Below, piece by piece: positions 28,556 through 37,320 of a DNA stretch of 64,000 nt; the first letter of the stretch is position 1; the number at the start of each line of letters is the position of its first letter. The notes under the pieces are model-generated. The model saw nothing but the letters and a program-made list of their open reading frames with translations. It did no database searches and was not told the origin of the DNA. This DNA is from Pseudomonas sp. KU43P (GTDB lineage: Bacteria; Pseudomonadota; Gammaproteobacteria; Pseudomonadales; Pseudomonadaceae). Location: assembly GCF_033095865.1 (NCBI RefSeq), contig NZ_AP019365.1, forward strand, positions 2,887,501 to 2,951,500, in the 5' to 3' direction. Made by a program: the position numbers and the translations under genes.

Positions 28556-29514
28556 TGGCCGACAAGCGCTGGCATACCTGGGGCAAGCGCCTGCTGACCC
28601 TGCTGTTCATCGTGCTGATTCCGGTGCTGCTTTACACCTTGGCGCGCAACCTGGACTGGAACGAGGTGCGTCAGTCGCTGGTGGCCTACAAACCAAGCAC
28701 CTTGGCCATTGGCCTGGGCCTGGCGTTGTGCAGTTACCTGACCTTCGCCAGCTACGATTTGCTGGCACGCGCCTACACCGGGCATCAGCTACCGGCGCGG
28801 CAGGTGCTGCCGGTAGCCTTCGTCTGTTATGCGTTCAACCTGAACTTCACCACCTGGGTCGGGGGTGTGGCGTTGCGATATCGGTTGTATGGCCGGCTGG
28901 GGCTGGATACGGCGACCATTACTCGGATCCTGACCCTGGGCCTGCTGACCAACTGGATGGGCTACATGTTGCTGGCCGGCACGGTGTTCGCGTTACGCCT
29001 GGTCAAGCTCCCGGCGAATTGGGCGGTTGGCGCCACCGGGTTGCAGATCATCGGCTTCGTACTGTTGGCGATCGCGCTGGGTTACCTGCTGGCCTGCGCC
29101 TTTGCCACACGCCGTACCTGGCACGTGCGTGATCACGAAATCACCTTGCCCTCGCTGCGCCTGGCGCTGTGCCAGGTGGCGCTGGGGGCCAGCAACTGGG
29201 CATTGATGGCAGCGCTGATTCACTGGTTGCTGCCGGGTGACCTGTTCTACCCCTCGATTCTCGGCATCTTGCTGATCAGTTGCGTGGCCGGCGTGGTCGC
29301 GCATATACCTGCCGGGCTGGGGGTGCTTGAAGCTGTGTTCCTGGCGCTTTTGCACGGCCAATTGGGCCAGGGCAGCTTGGTGGCGGCGCTGTTGGGCTAT
29401 CGCACGCTGTATTACCTGATTCCGCTGCTGCTGGCGGTGATCACCTACCTGGTATTGGAGAAACGCGCACGGACCATGCGCCAAAGCAGCAAAGCGACTT
29501 TACGCAAGACCTGA
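28555..29514 (+). CDS. ybhN: YbhN family flippase-like membrane protein
   Basis: A 319-aa polytopic protein with about eight hydrophobic segments, of the lysylphosphatidylglycerol synthase transmembrane-region (UPF0104) family. It includes FNLNFTTWVGGVALRYRLYG and VAHIPAGLGVLEAVFLALL, the family signature. Its ATG shares one base with the clsB stop (TGATG). The conserved ybhP-clsB-ybhN order suggests a role in moving or remodelling phospholipids, but the function is unproven. Confidence 0.86.
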   Translation: MADKRWHTWGKRLLTLLFIVLIPVLLYTLARNLDWNEVRQSLVAYKPSTLAIGLGLALCSYLTFASYDLLARAYTGHQLPARQVLPVAFVCYAFNLNFTTWVGGVALRYRLYGRLGLDTATITRILTLGLLTNWMGYMLLAGTVFALRLVKLPANWAVGATGLQIIGFVLLAIALGYLLACAFATRRTWHVRDHEITLPSLRLALCQVALGASNWALMAALIHWLLPGDLFYPSILGILLISCVAGVVAHIPAGLGVLEAVFLALLHGQLGQGSLVAALLGYRTLYYLIPLLLAVITYLVLEKRARTMRQSSKATLRKT

Positions 29515-29544
29515 GCACGGGCCGAAACGCCCGGGAGGTGGCAC

Positions 29545-29976
29545 ATGCGTTCAATACTGGTGATGGTGCTGCTGGGCGGCCTGGTCAGCACTCAAGTACT
29601 GGCCGAAGAAGCCTGCAATGTCACAACCCGCTCCTCAAGCACGGCGGTCAAGCCCGTGGAGGGGCACACCTGCTACAGCTTCAGCAACATGCCTGCCGAG
29701 GCGATCAACTGGTCCTGCAGCAATGAAAGCAAGGAAATGCTCAGTACCGAGAAGCACAAGGTGGCGCGCTGTGCCGATGGCAGTGTCGGCAGCTGCATCG
29801 CGCCGCTGACCCAGGAGGCCCTGGCCAACCCCAAAGCCGCTGGCGGGGCCGAACCGTCGACCCGCCCGGCCTTGTCCAAGGATGCGCGAGTCATCACCTA
29901 CTACTACGACACCCCGAGCCTGGGGCAGGCGCGCAGCGACTGCGAACGCAGTAATGGTATTTGGCAGACGCACTGA
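29545..29976 (+). CDS. Secreted hypothetical protein with six conserved-looking Cys
   Basis: The 143-aa frame begins with a clear signal peptide (MRSILVMVLLGGLVSTQVLA, cleaved before EEACNV) and encodes a periplasmic or secreted protein of about 13 kDa. Cys residues occur in EACN, HTCYS, WSCSN, ARCAD, SCIAP and SDCER, consistent with disulfides. GGGAGG at about the right distance supports the ATG at 29545. I do not recognise a domain. It follows ybhN by 30 nt and may belong to the same transcript. A REP pair follows. Confidence 0.7.
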   Translation: MRSILVMVLLGGLVSTQVLAEEACNVTTRSSSTAVKPVEGHTCYSFSNMPAEAINWSCSNESKEMLSTEKHKVARCADGSVGSCIAPLTQEALANPKAAGGAEPSTRPALSKDARVITYYYDTPSLGQARSDCERSNGIWQTH

Positions 29977-30000
29977 AAAAGCAAGCTCAGCAACCCCCCT

Positions 30001-30094
30001 TGTGGGAGCCGGCTTGCCGGCGATGAGGCCGGGCCTGTCACCCTTTTTTCGTCGGCTGCCAGGGCCCGTATCGCCGGCAAGCCGGCTCCCACAG
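30001..30094. repeat. REP pair in outward orientation
   Basis: TGTGGGAGCCGGCTTGCCGG begins at 30001, and its inverse ends near 30094, with about 45 nt between the units. The order of the two units is reversed relative to the other five pairs in the window. It separates the end of the secreted-protein gene from the convergent metallothionein gene. Confidence 0.88.
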
Positions 30095-30116
30095 GGGCAG
30101 AGGGTGTATTCGATGA

Positions 30117-30311
30117 CTATGTGGACCTGTGGGCAAGACCTTCCTCGGGGTGCGAAGTGTCGGCGCACTTGCAGTCGCCCATGCGGCACGGCTGGCCGTC
30201 GCGGTGGCCGAAGGCGCAGGCTTCGCAGCAGTACGCCTTGCCATCGCGCACCAGGGCAGTGTCGTCCACCGTGCAGGAACAGTGGGCACAGGCACAGCGT
30301 TGCTCGTTCAT
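30117..30311 (-). CDS. bmtA: Bacterial metallothionein
   Basis: A 64-aa protein with ten Cys (positions 6, 8, 11, 13, 28, 29, 32, 42, 47, 49) and His residues in the SmtA/PmtA arrangement: CACAHCSC, then AYCCEACAFGH, then CRMGDCKC. It binds Zn, Cd or Cu in the cytosol. I chose the ATG at 30311 because GAGGA sits at correct distance; the ATG two codons upstream would be too close. It lies 2 nt after the acidic gene upstream, so the two are probably co-transcribed. Confidence 0.9.
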   Translation of the reverse strand: MNEQRCACAHCSCTVDDTALVRDGKAYCCEACAFGHRDGQPCRMGDCKCADTSHPEEGLAHRST

Positions 30312-30313
30312 GA

Positions 30314-30775
30314 TCATTTCCTCGGGTTGTCGTCCACTACGTCATCGGTCCAGGGCTCACCGTCCAGAGGATCGGAGCGGGCCAGTTCGGCTTCGTCCAG
30401 GCCAATGCCACCGCCGATCTCGCGCTCATCGACCCTGCGCAGCATCTGATCTGCCGGGCCTTCGTCGTCGCCTGGCTCGTCGGCATCGCGTGCGCCACTT
30501 TCATCCAGCAACGTGTCCGGGCTCATGTCATCCCAGGTGACGTTGTCTTCGTGCGCGCTGTCGGTCAGCGCCTCGCCACCGGTCATGCCGCTTTCGGCCA
30601 CCCGCCGCGGCGGAAACGCCTGATCCACTTCACGTGCCGGCCGCTCATCCCCTACGCGGCCTTGACGCTCATCGTTGCGGTCGTCGAAATCCAGTTCGTG
30701 GACACTGCCCATGCGGTCTTCGGTGTCGTCGATCTCCCGCGGGACATAAGGTTTGGGGTCGTCTGGTCGAGCCAT
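30314..30775 (-). CDS. Conserved acidic hypothetical protein upstream of metallothionein
   Basis: A 153-aa, very hydrophilic, Asp/Glu-rich protein starting MARPDDPKPYVPREIDDTED, with no signal peptide or membrane segment; it is probably disordered. It contains the stretch EIGGGIGLDEAELARSDPLD near residue 118. I have seen similar proteins in Pseudomonas but attach no function. It is divergent from ligD with 158 bp between them and directly precedes bmtA. Confidence 0.7.
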   Translation of the reverse strand: MARPDDPKPYVPREIDDTEDRMGSVHELDFDDRNDERQGRVGDERPAREVDQAFPPRRVAESGMTGGEALTDSAHEDNVTWDDMSPDTLLDESGARDADEPGDDEGPADQMLRRVDEREIGGGIGLDEAELARSDPLDGEPWTDDVVDDNPRK

Positions 30776-30933
30776 GTCGGTTCTCCGTGAGTTGGGTATT
30801 TCTGCGCTCTACATGCGGTCGACTACGCCCGACCGACAATGATTCAGAGTTTTTCCGCCCGCGATATTTTGAACTCGCCCGCGCCCTGCTCCCTCCCACT
30901 TCTAGAGACCCGCGTAACGTTCAGGAGCCCGCC

Positions 30934-33402
30934 ATGGCCAAGCCCCTGCAGGAGTACCAGCGCAAGCGCGATTTCACGGCCACGCCCGAGCCCAGCGGCA
31001 AGCGTGGCCGTGGCAAGGCTCATGCCCTGCAGTTCTGTATCCAGAAGCACGACGCCAGCCACCTGCATTACGACTTTCGCCTGGAACTCGACGGCACGCT
31101 GAAAAGCTGGGCCATTCCCAAAGGCCCGTCGCTGGACCCGAAGGTGCGGCGCCTGGCCGTGCATGTCGAAGACCACCCGCTCGACTACGCAAGCTTCGAA
31201 GGCACTATCCCCGAAGGCCATTACGGCGCCGGCGACGTGATCGTCTGGGACCGGGGCATCTGGGAGCCCGAAGGCAACGCTCGGGAAGCCTATGCAAAGG
31301 GCAAGCTGCGCTTTCGCCTGCAGGGTGAAAAGCTCAGCGGCGTTTGGAATCTGTTCCGCACCCACCTGGCGGGCAAGAAGCAGCAGTGGATGCTGGTCAA
31401 GTCCAACGACGGCGAGGCCCGCAGCGAAAAGGACTACAGCATCGTCGAGGCTCAACCCGACAGTGTGCTCAGCGACCGTACTCTCCTGCCACGGCGCCCT
31501 GCCAAGGCCGCCCAGGCACCTGCCAGGCGCAAGCGGGCCACGACAGGCAAGAAAGTAGCCTTGCCCGTCACGTTGCAACCGCAACTCGCGACCCTGGTCG
31601 ACTCACCGCCCAGCGGCCACTGGCGCTACGAAGTCAAGTTCGACGGCTACCGAATACTGGCGCGCATCGAAGGCGACGATGTTCGGCTGTTCACCCGCAA
31701 CGGTCATGACTGGAGCAGCAAGATGCCCCGCCAGGTCGCCGCATTGCGTGCCTTGGGCCTCGATTCGGCCTGGCTGGACGGCGAGATGGTGGTCAATGGC
31801 GAGCACGGCATCTCAGACTTCCAGGCCCTGCAGAACGCCTTCGACACCGACAACGACGAGCAGATCGTCTACTACCTGTTCGACCTGCTCTACCTCAGCG
31901 GCCAGGACCTGCGCCAGTTGCCCCTGCAGGACCGACGCGACACCCTGCGCAAACTGCTGGAAAGCCACACGGTCGAGCTGCAGTTCTCTGCCGACTTTGA
32001 CCAGCCCGTCGAATCACTGCTCGACAGCGCCTGCCGGCTGCAGCTCGAAGGCCTGATCGGCAAACGCCAGGACAGCCCCTATGTGGGCAAGCGCAGCGCC
32101 GACTGGATCAAGCTCAAGTGCAAACAGCGCCAGGAGTTCGTGGTCGTCGGCTACACCGACCCCAAGGGCAGCCGCACGGCGTTTGGTGCTCTGCTGTTGG
32201 CGCTGCATGACCACGACAGCGGCGAGCTGCGCTATGCCGGCAAGGTCGGCAGTGGCTTCAGCGCCGCCACCCTGGACAGCATCCATGCACGCCTCAAGCC
32301 GCTGGAGGTGGCCAAGCCGGCTCTGGCCAACCCGCCGACTGGCGCCGAAGCCCGCGGCGTGCATTGGCTCGAACCGAAACTGTTGGCGGAAGTCGCCTAC
32401 GCCCAAATGACCCGCGACGGCTCCGTTCGCCACGCGGTGTTCCACGGCCTGCGCGATGACAAACCCGCCTGCGCCATCGACCTGGAGCGCCCGATGCCTG
32501 GCAAGAACACCCCCAACGAAGCCCCCCTGGGCACCCTGCGCCTGACCCACCCGGACCGGGTGATCGACGCCACCTCCGGCATCACCAAGCGCGAAGTCGC
32601 GGAATATTACGCCGAGGTAGCGCCCTGGATCCTGCCCCAGCTCAAGCACCGCCCGGTGGCCCTGGTACGTGCGCCCGAGGGGCTGGCGGGCGAGCTGTTC
32701 TTCCAGAAGAACGCCGGCCAGCTGCACATCCCCAACGTGCTCAGCTACGAGAAAGCCGAAGCCGGCCAGGCCGCCATGGTCATCAACCGCGCAGACACCC
32801 TGCTTGGCGCCGTGCAGATGAACATGCTCGAACTGCACACCTGGAATGCCACCGACAAGGACTTCGATAAGCCCGACCGCTTCGTGCTCGATCTCGACCC
32901 CGACCCGGCGCTGCCGTGGAAGGCCATGCTCGAAGCCACCCAGCTGACCTTGACCCTGCTCGACGAACTGGGCCTGAAGGTGTTTCTCAAGACCAGCGGC
33001 GGCAAGGGCATGCACCTGATCGTGCCGCTCACCCGGCGTGACGGCTGGGATGCGGTGAAGGATTTCAGCCACGCCATCGTCAACTACCTGGCCAAGCTGT
33101 TCCCCGACCGCCTCAGCGCCGTGTCCGGGCCGAAGAACCGGGTCGGGCGCATCTTCATCGATTACCTGCGCAATGGCCAGGGCGCTACCACCGCCTGCGC
33201 CTATTCCCTGCGGGCCCGCGAGGGGTTGCCGGTGTCGGTACCGATCTGGCGCGAAGAGCTGGCCCAGCTCAAAGGCGCCAATCAATGGCACATCGGCAAC
33301 CTGCGCGAGCGCCTGGCTGACCTCGACGACCCGTGGGCGGCGCTTCCCAAGACCCGCCAATCGATCACCGCACGCATGCGCAAACAGATGGGGATGGCAT
33401 GA
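30934..33402 (+). CDS. ligD: ATP-dependent DNA ligase D (NHEJ ligase/polymerase/phosphoesterase)
   Basis: An 822-aa three-domain LigD. The N-terminal 3'-phosphoesterase domain has KHDASHLHYDFRLELDG near residue 32-48 and GHYGAGDVIVWD. The ligase domain has adenylated K235 in EVKFDGYRI and later KLKCKQRQEF. The C-terminal primase-polymerase domain (about 530-822) has LDLDPDPALPW (metal aspartates) and TSGGKGMHLIVPL. The order is phosphoesterase-ligase-polymerase, as in Pseudomonas. The ATG at 30934 follows AGGAG. It works with Ku at 36465-37310. Confidence 0.94.
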   Translation: MAKPLQEYQRKRDFTATPEPSGKRGRGKAHALQFCIQKHDASHLHYDFRLELDGTLKSWAIPKGPSLDPKVRRLAVHVEDHPLDYASFEGTIPEGHYGAGDVIVWDRGIWEPEGNAREAYAKGKLRFRLQGEKLSGVWNLFRTHLAGKKQQWMLVKSNDGEARSEKDYSIVEAQPDSVLSDRTLLPRRPAKAAQAPARRKRATTGKKVALPVTLQPQLATLVDSPPSGHWRYEVKFDGYRILARIEGDDVRLFTRNGHDWSSKMPRQVAALRALGLDSAWLDGEMVVNGEHGISDFQALQNAFDTDNDEQIVYYLFDLLYLSGQDLRQLPLQDRRDTLRKLLESHTVELQFSADFDQPVESLLDSACRLQLEGLIGKRQDSPYVGKRSADWIKLKCKQRQEFVVVGYTDPKGSRTAFGALLLALHDHDSGELRYAGKVGSGFSAATLDSIHARLKPLEVAKPALANPPTGAEARGVHWLEPKLLAEVAYAQMTRDGSVRHAVFHGLRDDKPACAIDLERPMPGKNTPNEAPLGTLRLTHPDRVIDATSGITKREVAEYYAEVAPWILPQLKHRPVALVRAPEGLAGELFFQKNAGQLHIPNVLSYEKAEAGQAAMVINRADTLLGAVQMNMLELHTWNATDKDFDKPDRFVLDLDPDPALPWKAMLEATQLTLTLLDELGLKVFLKTSGGKGMHLIVPLTRRDGWDAVKDFSHAIVNYLAKLFPDRLSAVSGPKNRVGRIFIDYLRNGQGATTACAYSLRAREGLPVSVPIWREELAQLKGANQWHIGNLRERLADLDDPWAALPKTRQSITARMRKQMGMA

Positions 33403-34442
33403 GCATCATCCAGGACTTCGACTTGAACACCCTCGACAGCCTGTTGCGCACGTTCAGCGAGCGCCCCCAGGCCCTCAACCTCGACACCAAGCTGGCCGAA
33501 CTGATGCAGGCGCTGCTGGCCGACCACCTCGACCTGCTGCCGCTGCCCGGCCAGGGGCATACCCTGCAGCGCTGGCAGACTCTGGCGCGGATCGCCGGCT
33601 GCGACCTGGCCCTGGCGAAACTGTACGAAGGCCACACCGACGCCCTGGCGATCCTGGCCGAATGTGGCGCCGCGCACCTTGTTGGGGACGCCGTCTGGGG
33701 CGTCTGGGCCGCCGAGCCGCCCGATGCCCGCGCCCGCATCGTCGCCCGCGACGGCGACCAGGTGCGCTTGGCCGGGCGCAAGGCCTGGTGCTCCGGCGCC
33801 CTGCAGATCGACCGCGCATTGATCACCGCCTGGGCCGAGGATGCCCAACCACAGCTGGTGGCCATCGAGCTGGCCCATGACCGCCAGCACCTGCAGGTCG
33901 ACCGTTGGCAGGCGGTGGGCATGGCCATCACCACCAGTGTCGAGATCGAATTCGACGACGCCCCCGGTATCGCGGTGGGCCAGCCGGGCCAATACCTGAC
34001 GCGCCCGGGTTTCTGGCACGGTGGCGCCGGGATTGCCGCCTGCTGGTACGGCGCCGCCGAAGCCCTGGCGGACTACTTGCGCGAGCAGTGCCGCAAGCCG
34101 CGCCCCGACCCCCATGCCCAGGCGCACCTCGGCGCCGTGGATGCCGCGCTGTACGGCGCCCGGGCAGCGCTTCGCGATTGCGCCGCGTGGATCGATCGCC
34201 ATCCCGGTAGCGACGCCAGCCTCGAGGTGCGCCGGGTGCGCGCCCAGGTCGAACAGTCGGTCGAGCAGGTCATCCACCATGTGGGCCGCGCCCTGGGTGC
34301 GACGCCGTTCTGCCGCAGCAGCCACTTTGCGCGGTTGAGCGCCGACTTGCCCGTGTTCCTGCGCCAGAGCCACGCCGAGCGTGACCTGGCCGCCCTTGGA
34401 CAGCAGCTGGCCCAGGTGCCGGCAGGAGCCTGGCAGCTATGA
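33399..34442 (+). CDS. Acyl-CoA dehydrogenase-like protein of uncharacterised operon
   Basis: A 347-aa protein overlapping the ligD stop by ATGA. It has the helical N-terminus and middle beta-domain of the acyl-CoA dehydrogenase superfamily: VWGVWAAEPPD near residue 99-109 and VRLAGRKAWCSGALQIDRAL near 122. A helical C-terminal half includes FWHGGAGIAACWYGAAEALAD. It is shorter than typical members (about 380), and I could not identify the usual catalytic Glu, so it may be a divergent flavoprotein oxidase or dehydrogenase. Its stop overlaps the PIG-L gene, suggesting a shared biosynthetic task. Confidence 0.8.
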   Translation: MSIIQDFDLNTLDSLLRTFSERPQALNLDTKLAELMQALLADHLDLLPLPGQGHTLQRWQTLARIAGCDLALAKLYEGHTDALAILAECGAAHLVGDAVWGVWAAEPPDARARIVARDGDQVRLAGRKAWCSGALQIDRALITAWAEDAQPQLVAIELAHDRQHLQVDRWQAVGMAITTSVEIEFDDAPGIAVGQPGQYLTRPGFWHGGAGIAACWYGAAEALADYLREQCRKPRPDPHAQAHLGAVDAALYGARAALRDCAAWIDRHPGSDASLEVRRVRAQVEQSVEQVIHHVGRALGATPFCRSSHFARLSADLPVFLRQSHAERDLAALGQQLAQVPAGAWQL

Positions 34443-35194
34443 ACGAAAACCTGATTCAAGACAGCCACGGCACGCCTTGGGCCGACTGGCAGCAATCGGC
34501 ACACCTGGCGCGGGCCGGCTGGATCACCCCCGACCAGCTCTGCCCGCCGGGTCGGCGCCTGGTCCTGCTCGCGCCGCACCCGGATGACGAGATTCTCATG
34601 GCCGGCGGCCTGCTGGCCGGCCTGCAGGGCCGCGAGCAGGACCTGTTGCTGATTTCCGCCACCGACGGTGAAGGCAGCCACCCCGACTCGCCCACCTGGA
34701 CCGAACACCGCCTGCGCCGCCAGCGGCCGCTGGAAAGCCGCCATGCCCTGCAACAGCTGGATCTGGACCTCAATCAGCTGGACTGGCGGCGTTTGCACCT
34801 CAAAGACGGCGCCTTGCCGCGTGACGAAGCCTTTCTGGTCAACCACCTGAACCAGTTGCTCAGGCCCGACGACCTGCTGATGACCACCTGGCGAGGTGAC
34901 GGCCATTGCGACCACGAGGCGCTCGGCCGGGCGGCAGCGCAGGCGGCCCAGGCACGCAAGGTGCAGCTGGTCGAAGTACCGGTATGGGCCTGGCACTGGG
35001 CGCAGCCGGACGACCCGCGTCTGCCATGGCCGCGGGCCCACCGTATCGCGCTGGACGAAGCCCGTCTGGCGCGCAAGCGTCAGGCCCTGGCCGCGTATCA
35101 CAGCCAGCTCGAGCCCGATCAAGGCCGCCCCGCCGTGCTACCCGCACACCTGCAGGAATGCCTACTGCAGCCGTTCGAACTGGTTTTTCTGTAG
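34439..35194 (+). CDS. PIG-L (LmbE) family deacetylase
   Basis: This 251-aa zinc hydrolase has the signature LLAPHPDDE (H47, D49-D50 region), SATDGEGSHPD near 73-83, and the second metal motif DGHCDHEA with H156 and H159. PIG-L enzymes remove N-acetyl groups from GlcNAc-type sugars or conjugates in GPI, mycothiol, bacillithiol and antibiotic synthesis. The ATG at 34439 overlaps the preceding gene by ATGA. With the following methyltransferase and glycosyltransferase it implies modification of an aminosugar-containing molecule; the actual product is unknown. Confidence 0.86.
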   Translation: MNENLIQDSHGTPWADWQQSAHLARAGWITPDQLCPPGRRLVLLAPHPDDEILMAGGLLAGLQGREQDLLLISATDGEGSHPDSPTWTEHRLRRQRPLESRHALQQLDLDLNQLDWRRLHLKDGALPRDEAFLVNHLNQLLRPDDLLMTTWRGDGHCDHEALGRAAAQAAQARKVQLVEVPVWAWHWAQPDDPRLPWPRAHRIALDEARLARKRQALAAYHSQLEPDQGRPAVLPAHLQECLLQPFELVFL

Positions 35195-35204
35195 GAGAAG
35201 GCTC

Positions 35205-35804
35205 ATGAGCCTCGATGCGCACTATTTTGCCGACCTGTATGCCCGCAACGAAGACCCCTGGGCCTTTCGCACGCGCTGGTATGAGCGGCGCAAGCGCGAC
35301 CTGCTCCTGGCCTGCCTGCCGCGCCAGTACTACCAGCGGGTGTTCGAGCCGGCCTGCGCCAACGGTGAGCTGAGCGCCGTATTGAGCGAACGCTGTGCCG
35401 AGCTGCTGTGCCAGGACCTCGACCCGACGGCGGTGCGGTTGGCCCACCAGCGCCTGGCCGACATGCCCAATGCCACGGTCATTCAGGGCCGGCTGCCGGC
35501 GGACTGGCCGGGCGGCCAGTTCGATCTGATCGTGCTCAGCGAACTCGGTTACTACCTGGAGCCTACCGAGTGGTTGCAGGTGATCGAGCAGTCAGTCGCC
35601 AGCCTGACCCACGACGGCGCCGTGGTGGCTTGTCACTGGCGTCATCCGATCGAAGGCTGCCCGCAGGATGGCCGAGCGGTGCACCGCTTGCTGGCCAGGC
35701 ATCTGCCCCTGTATCCGGTGGTTTGCCACGAGGAGGCGGATTTTTTGCTGGAGTACTGGGCGTGCCAGCCCAGCGTGGTCGACCTGGAAGAAACCTGCCC
35801 ATGA
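35205..35804 (+). CDS. NodS-like SAM-dependent methyltransferase
   Basis: A 199-aa class I methyltransferase. Motif I is VFEPACANGELSAVL near residue 47-61 with the acidic SAM ligand in LCQDLDPTAV, followed by FDLIVLSELGYYLEP. The start MSLDAHYFADLYARNEDPWA with FRTRWYERRKRD resembles NodS, an N-methyltransferase acting on deacetylated chitooligosaccharides, which fits well with the adjacent deacetylase. TAGGAGAAGG precedes the ATG at 35205. Its stop overlaps the glycosyltransferase start. Confidence 0.85.
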   Translation: MSLDAHYFADLYARNEDPWAFRTRWYERRKRDLLLACLPRQYYQRVFEPACANGELSAVLSERCAELLCQDLDPTAVRLAHQRLADMPNATVIQGRLPADWPGGQFDLIVLSELGYYLEPTEWLQVIEQSVASLTHDGAVVACHWRHPIEGCPQDGRAVHRLLARHLPLYPVVCHEEADFLLEYWACQPSVVDLEETCP

Positions 35805-36463
35805 TTGCCGTGGTCATCCCCGCACACAACGAGGCTCGGCGCCTGGGCCGTTGCTTGAAGGCAATGGCCGCCGCTGTGGAGCTGGCCACGCAGGCCGGCC
35901 AGCGCGTCGAGGTGCTGGTAGTGCTGGACCGCTGCACCGATGGCAGTGCCGCCGTCGCACGGCAGCATGGCGTATACACCCTGGCAGTGGAAGCCGGCTG
36001 CGTCGGCATGGCGCGCCGGCTTGGCGCGGCGCTGATGCTGGAGCGCGGTGCGCGCTGGCTGGCCTGCACCGATGCCGACAGCCAGGTGCCGCCGCACTGG
36101 TTGCTGTCACAGCTTGCCTGTACGGCCGAGGTGGTGTGCGGCACCGTGCATATCGCTCGCTGGCAGCCCTGGCAGCGCGCCGCACTGCGCAAGCGCTACC
36201 TCAGTGGCTATCAGGCATGCGAGGGGCACCGGCATATCCATGGGGCCAACCTGGGCGTTTGCGCCCAGGCTTACGAACGTGCCGGTGGCTTCCAGCCGTT
36301 GCCTGCCCATGAGGACGTGCAGTTGGTACGAGACCTGGAGGCCAGCGGCGCGCAGATCGTCTGGACGGCCCGGCATAGCGTGGCAACCAGCAGCCGTCGC
36401 GATAGCAGGGCGCGGGAGGGCTTCGGCGATTATCTCGCGAGCCTGGACGCGACGCTGCAGTAG
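35801..36463 (+). CDS. Family 2 glycosyltransferase
   Basis: A 220-aa GT-A fold protein with VVIPAHNEARRLGRCL at the N-terminus, VVLDRCTDGSAAVA, the DxD metal motif in CTDADSQVP near residue 80, and PAHEDVQLVRDLEA with the catalytic acidic pair. The ATG at 35801 overlaps the methyltransferase stop by ATGA. There is no transmembrane segment, so it is probably cytosolic or peripheral. It is the last gene of the ligD-linked operon; it converges on ku with 1 nt between stops. Confidence 0.85.
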   Translation: MIAVVIPAHNEARRLGRCLKAMAAAVELATQAGQRVEVLVVLDRCTDGSAAVARQHGVYTLAVEAGCVGMARRLGAALMLERGARWLACTDADSQVPPHWLLSQLACTAEVVCGTVHIARWQPWQRAALRKRYLSGYQACEGHRHIHGANLGVCAQAYERAGGFQPLPAHEDVQLVRDLEASGAQIVWTARHSVATSSRRDSRAREGFGDYLASLDATLQ

Positions 36464-36464
36464 C

Positions 36465-37310
36465 TCAGGAGGCCTTGCGCGGGCGCTTGGCCGGCTTTTT
36501 CTCCGCCGCCGCCTTCTTGGCGCCTTTGCCACCGAGGCTGCGTTTGAGCAGCTCGGTGAGGTCGATAATGTCGGCGCCCTTCTCTGGGGTGGCTTCGCCC
36601 TTGTCCACCACACTGACTTTGCCTTTGCTGGCCTTTTCCTCGACCAGGTCCATGATGGTCTGGCGGAACGCGTCATGGTACTCGTCCGGCGCCCAGGAGC
36701 CGCTCATGTCCTCGACCAGGCGTTTGGCCATGTCCAGCTCGCGCTTGTCGACCTTGGTATCGGTCACGCTCTTGTCCAGCTCCAGCGACTCCACCCCGCG
36801 CACCTCCTCGGGCCAGCGCAGGGTGATCATCACCAGCGCCTGGTCCAATGGGCGCAGCAGCGCCAAGTGCTGACGGGTGTGCAGCACCACCGTGGCCAGG
36901 GCCACCTTGCCGGTGCTTTCCAGGGTTTCGCGCAGCAGCGCATAGACTTTGCCGCCGCGCCGGTCGGGGCTCAGGTAGTACGGTGTGTCGAAGTGCTGCA
37001 GCGGGATTTCTCTGGCGGCGACGAAGGAGAAGATGTCGATGGTTTGCGTGGCTTCGGGCCGCGCCTTGCGGATCTCCTCTTCGCTGATCACCACATAGCG
37101 GCCCTTCTCGAACTCGACACCCTTGACCACGTTGTCTTTGTCGATGTCCTTGCCGGTGACCTTGTTGATCCGCTTGTAGCCCACCGGCTCCATGCTGCGC
37201 TTGTCGAGCCAGTCGAAATCGACCCGTTCGGTGCGCACGGCCGTGTTGAGGGAGACCGGGATATGCACCAGGCCGAAACTGATCGCGCCTTTCCAGATTG
37301 CCCTGGCCAT
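36465..37310 (-). CDS. ku: Ku protein, NHEJ end-binding
   Basis: The 281-aa product starts MARAIWKGAISFGLVHIPVS, the invariant bacterial Ku N-terminus. It continues with VGYKRINKVTGKDI, EYHDAFRQTIMDLVEEK near residue 222 and a Lys-rich C-terminal tail (KKAAAEKKPAKRPRKAS) that binds DNA. It threads on broken ends and recruits LigD. The AGGAGG SD overlaps the stop codon of the 42-aa gene immediately upstream, so the two are coupled. A longer in-frame start upstream would replace that small gene and lacks family similarity. Confidence 0.93.
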   Translation of the reverse strand: MARAIWKGAISFGLVHIPVSLNTAVRTERVDFDWLDKRSMEPVGYKRINKVTGKDIDKDNVVKGVEFEKGRYVVISEEEIRKARPEATQTIDIFSFVAAREIPLQHFDTPYYLSPDRRGGKVYALLRETLESTGKVALATVVLHTRQHLALLRPLDQALVMITLRWPEEVRGVESLELDKSVTDTKVDKRELDMAKRLVEDMSGSWAPDEYHDAFRQTIMDLVEEKASKGKVSVVDKGEATPEKGADIIDLTELLKRSLGGKGAKKAAAEKKPAKRPRKAS

Positions 37311-37320
37311 GGCGAGCCTC

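Noticed and set aside
30634..33402. Long 922-codon form of LigD
   Set aside because: The first 100 codons are antisense to the acidic protein gene; the ATG at 30934 has an AGGAG and starts the family sequence.
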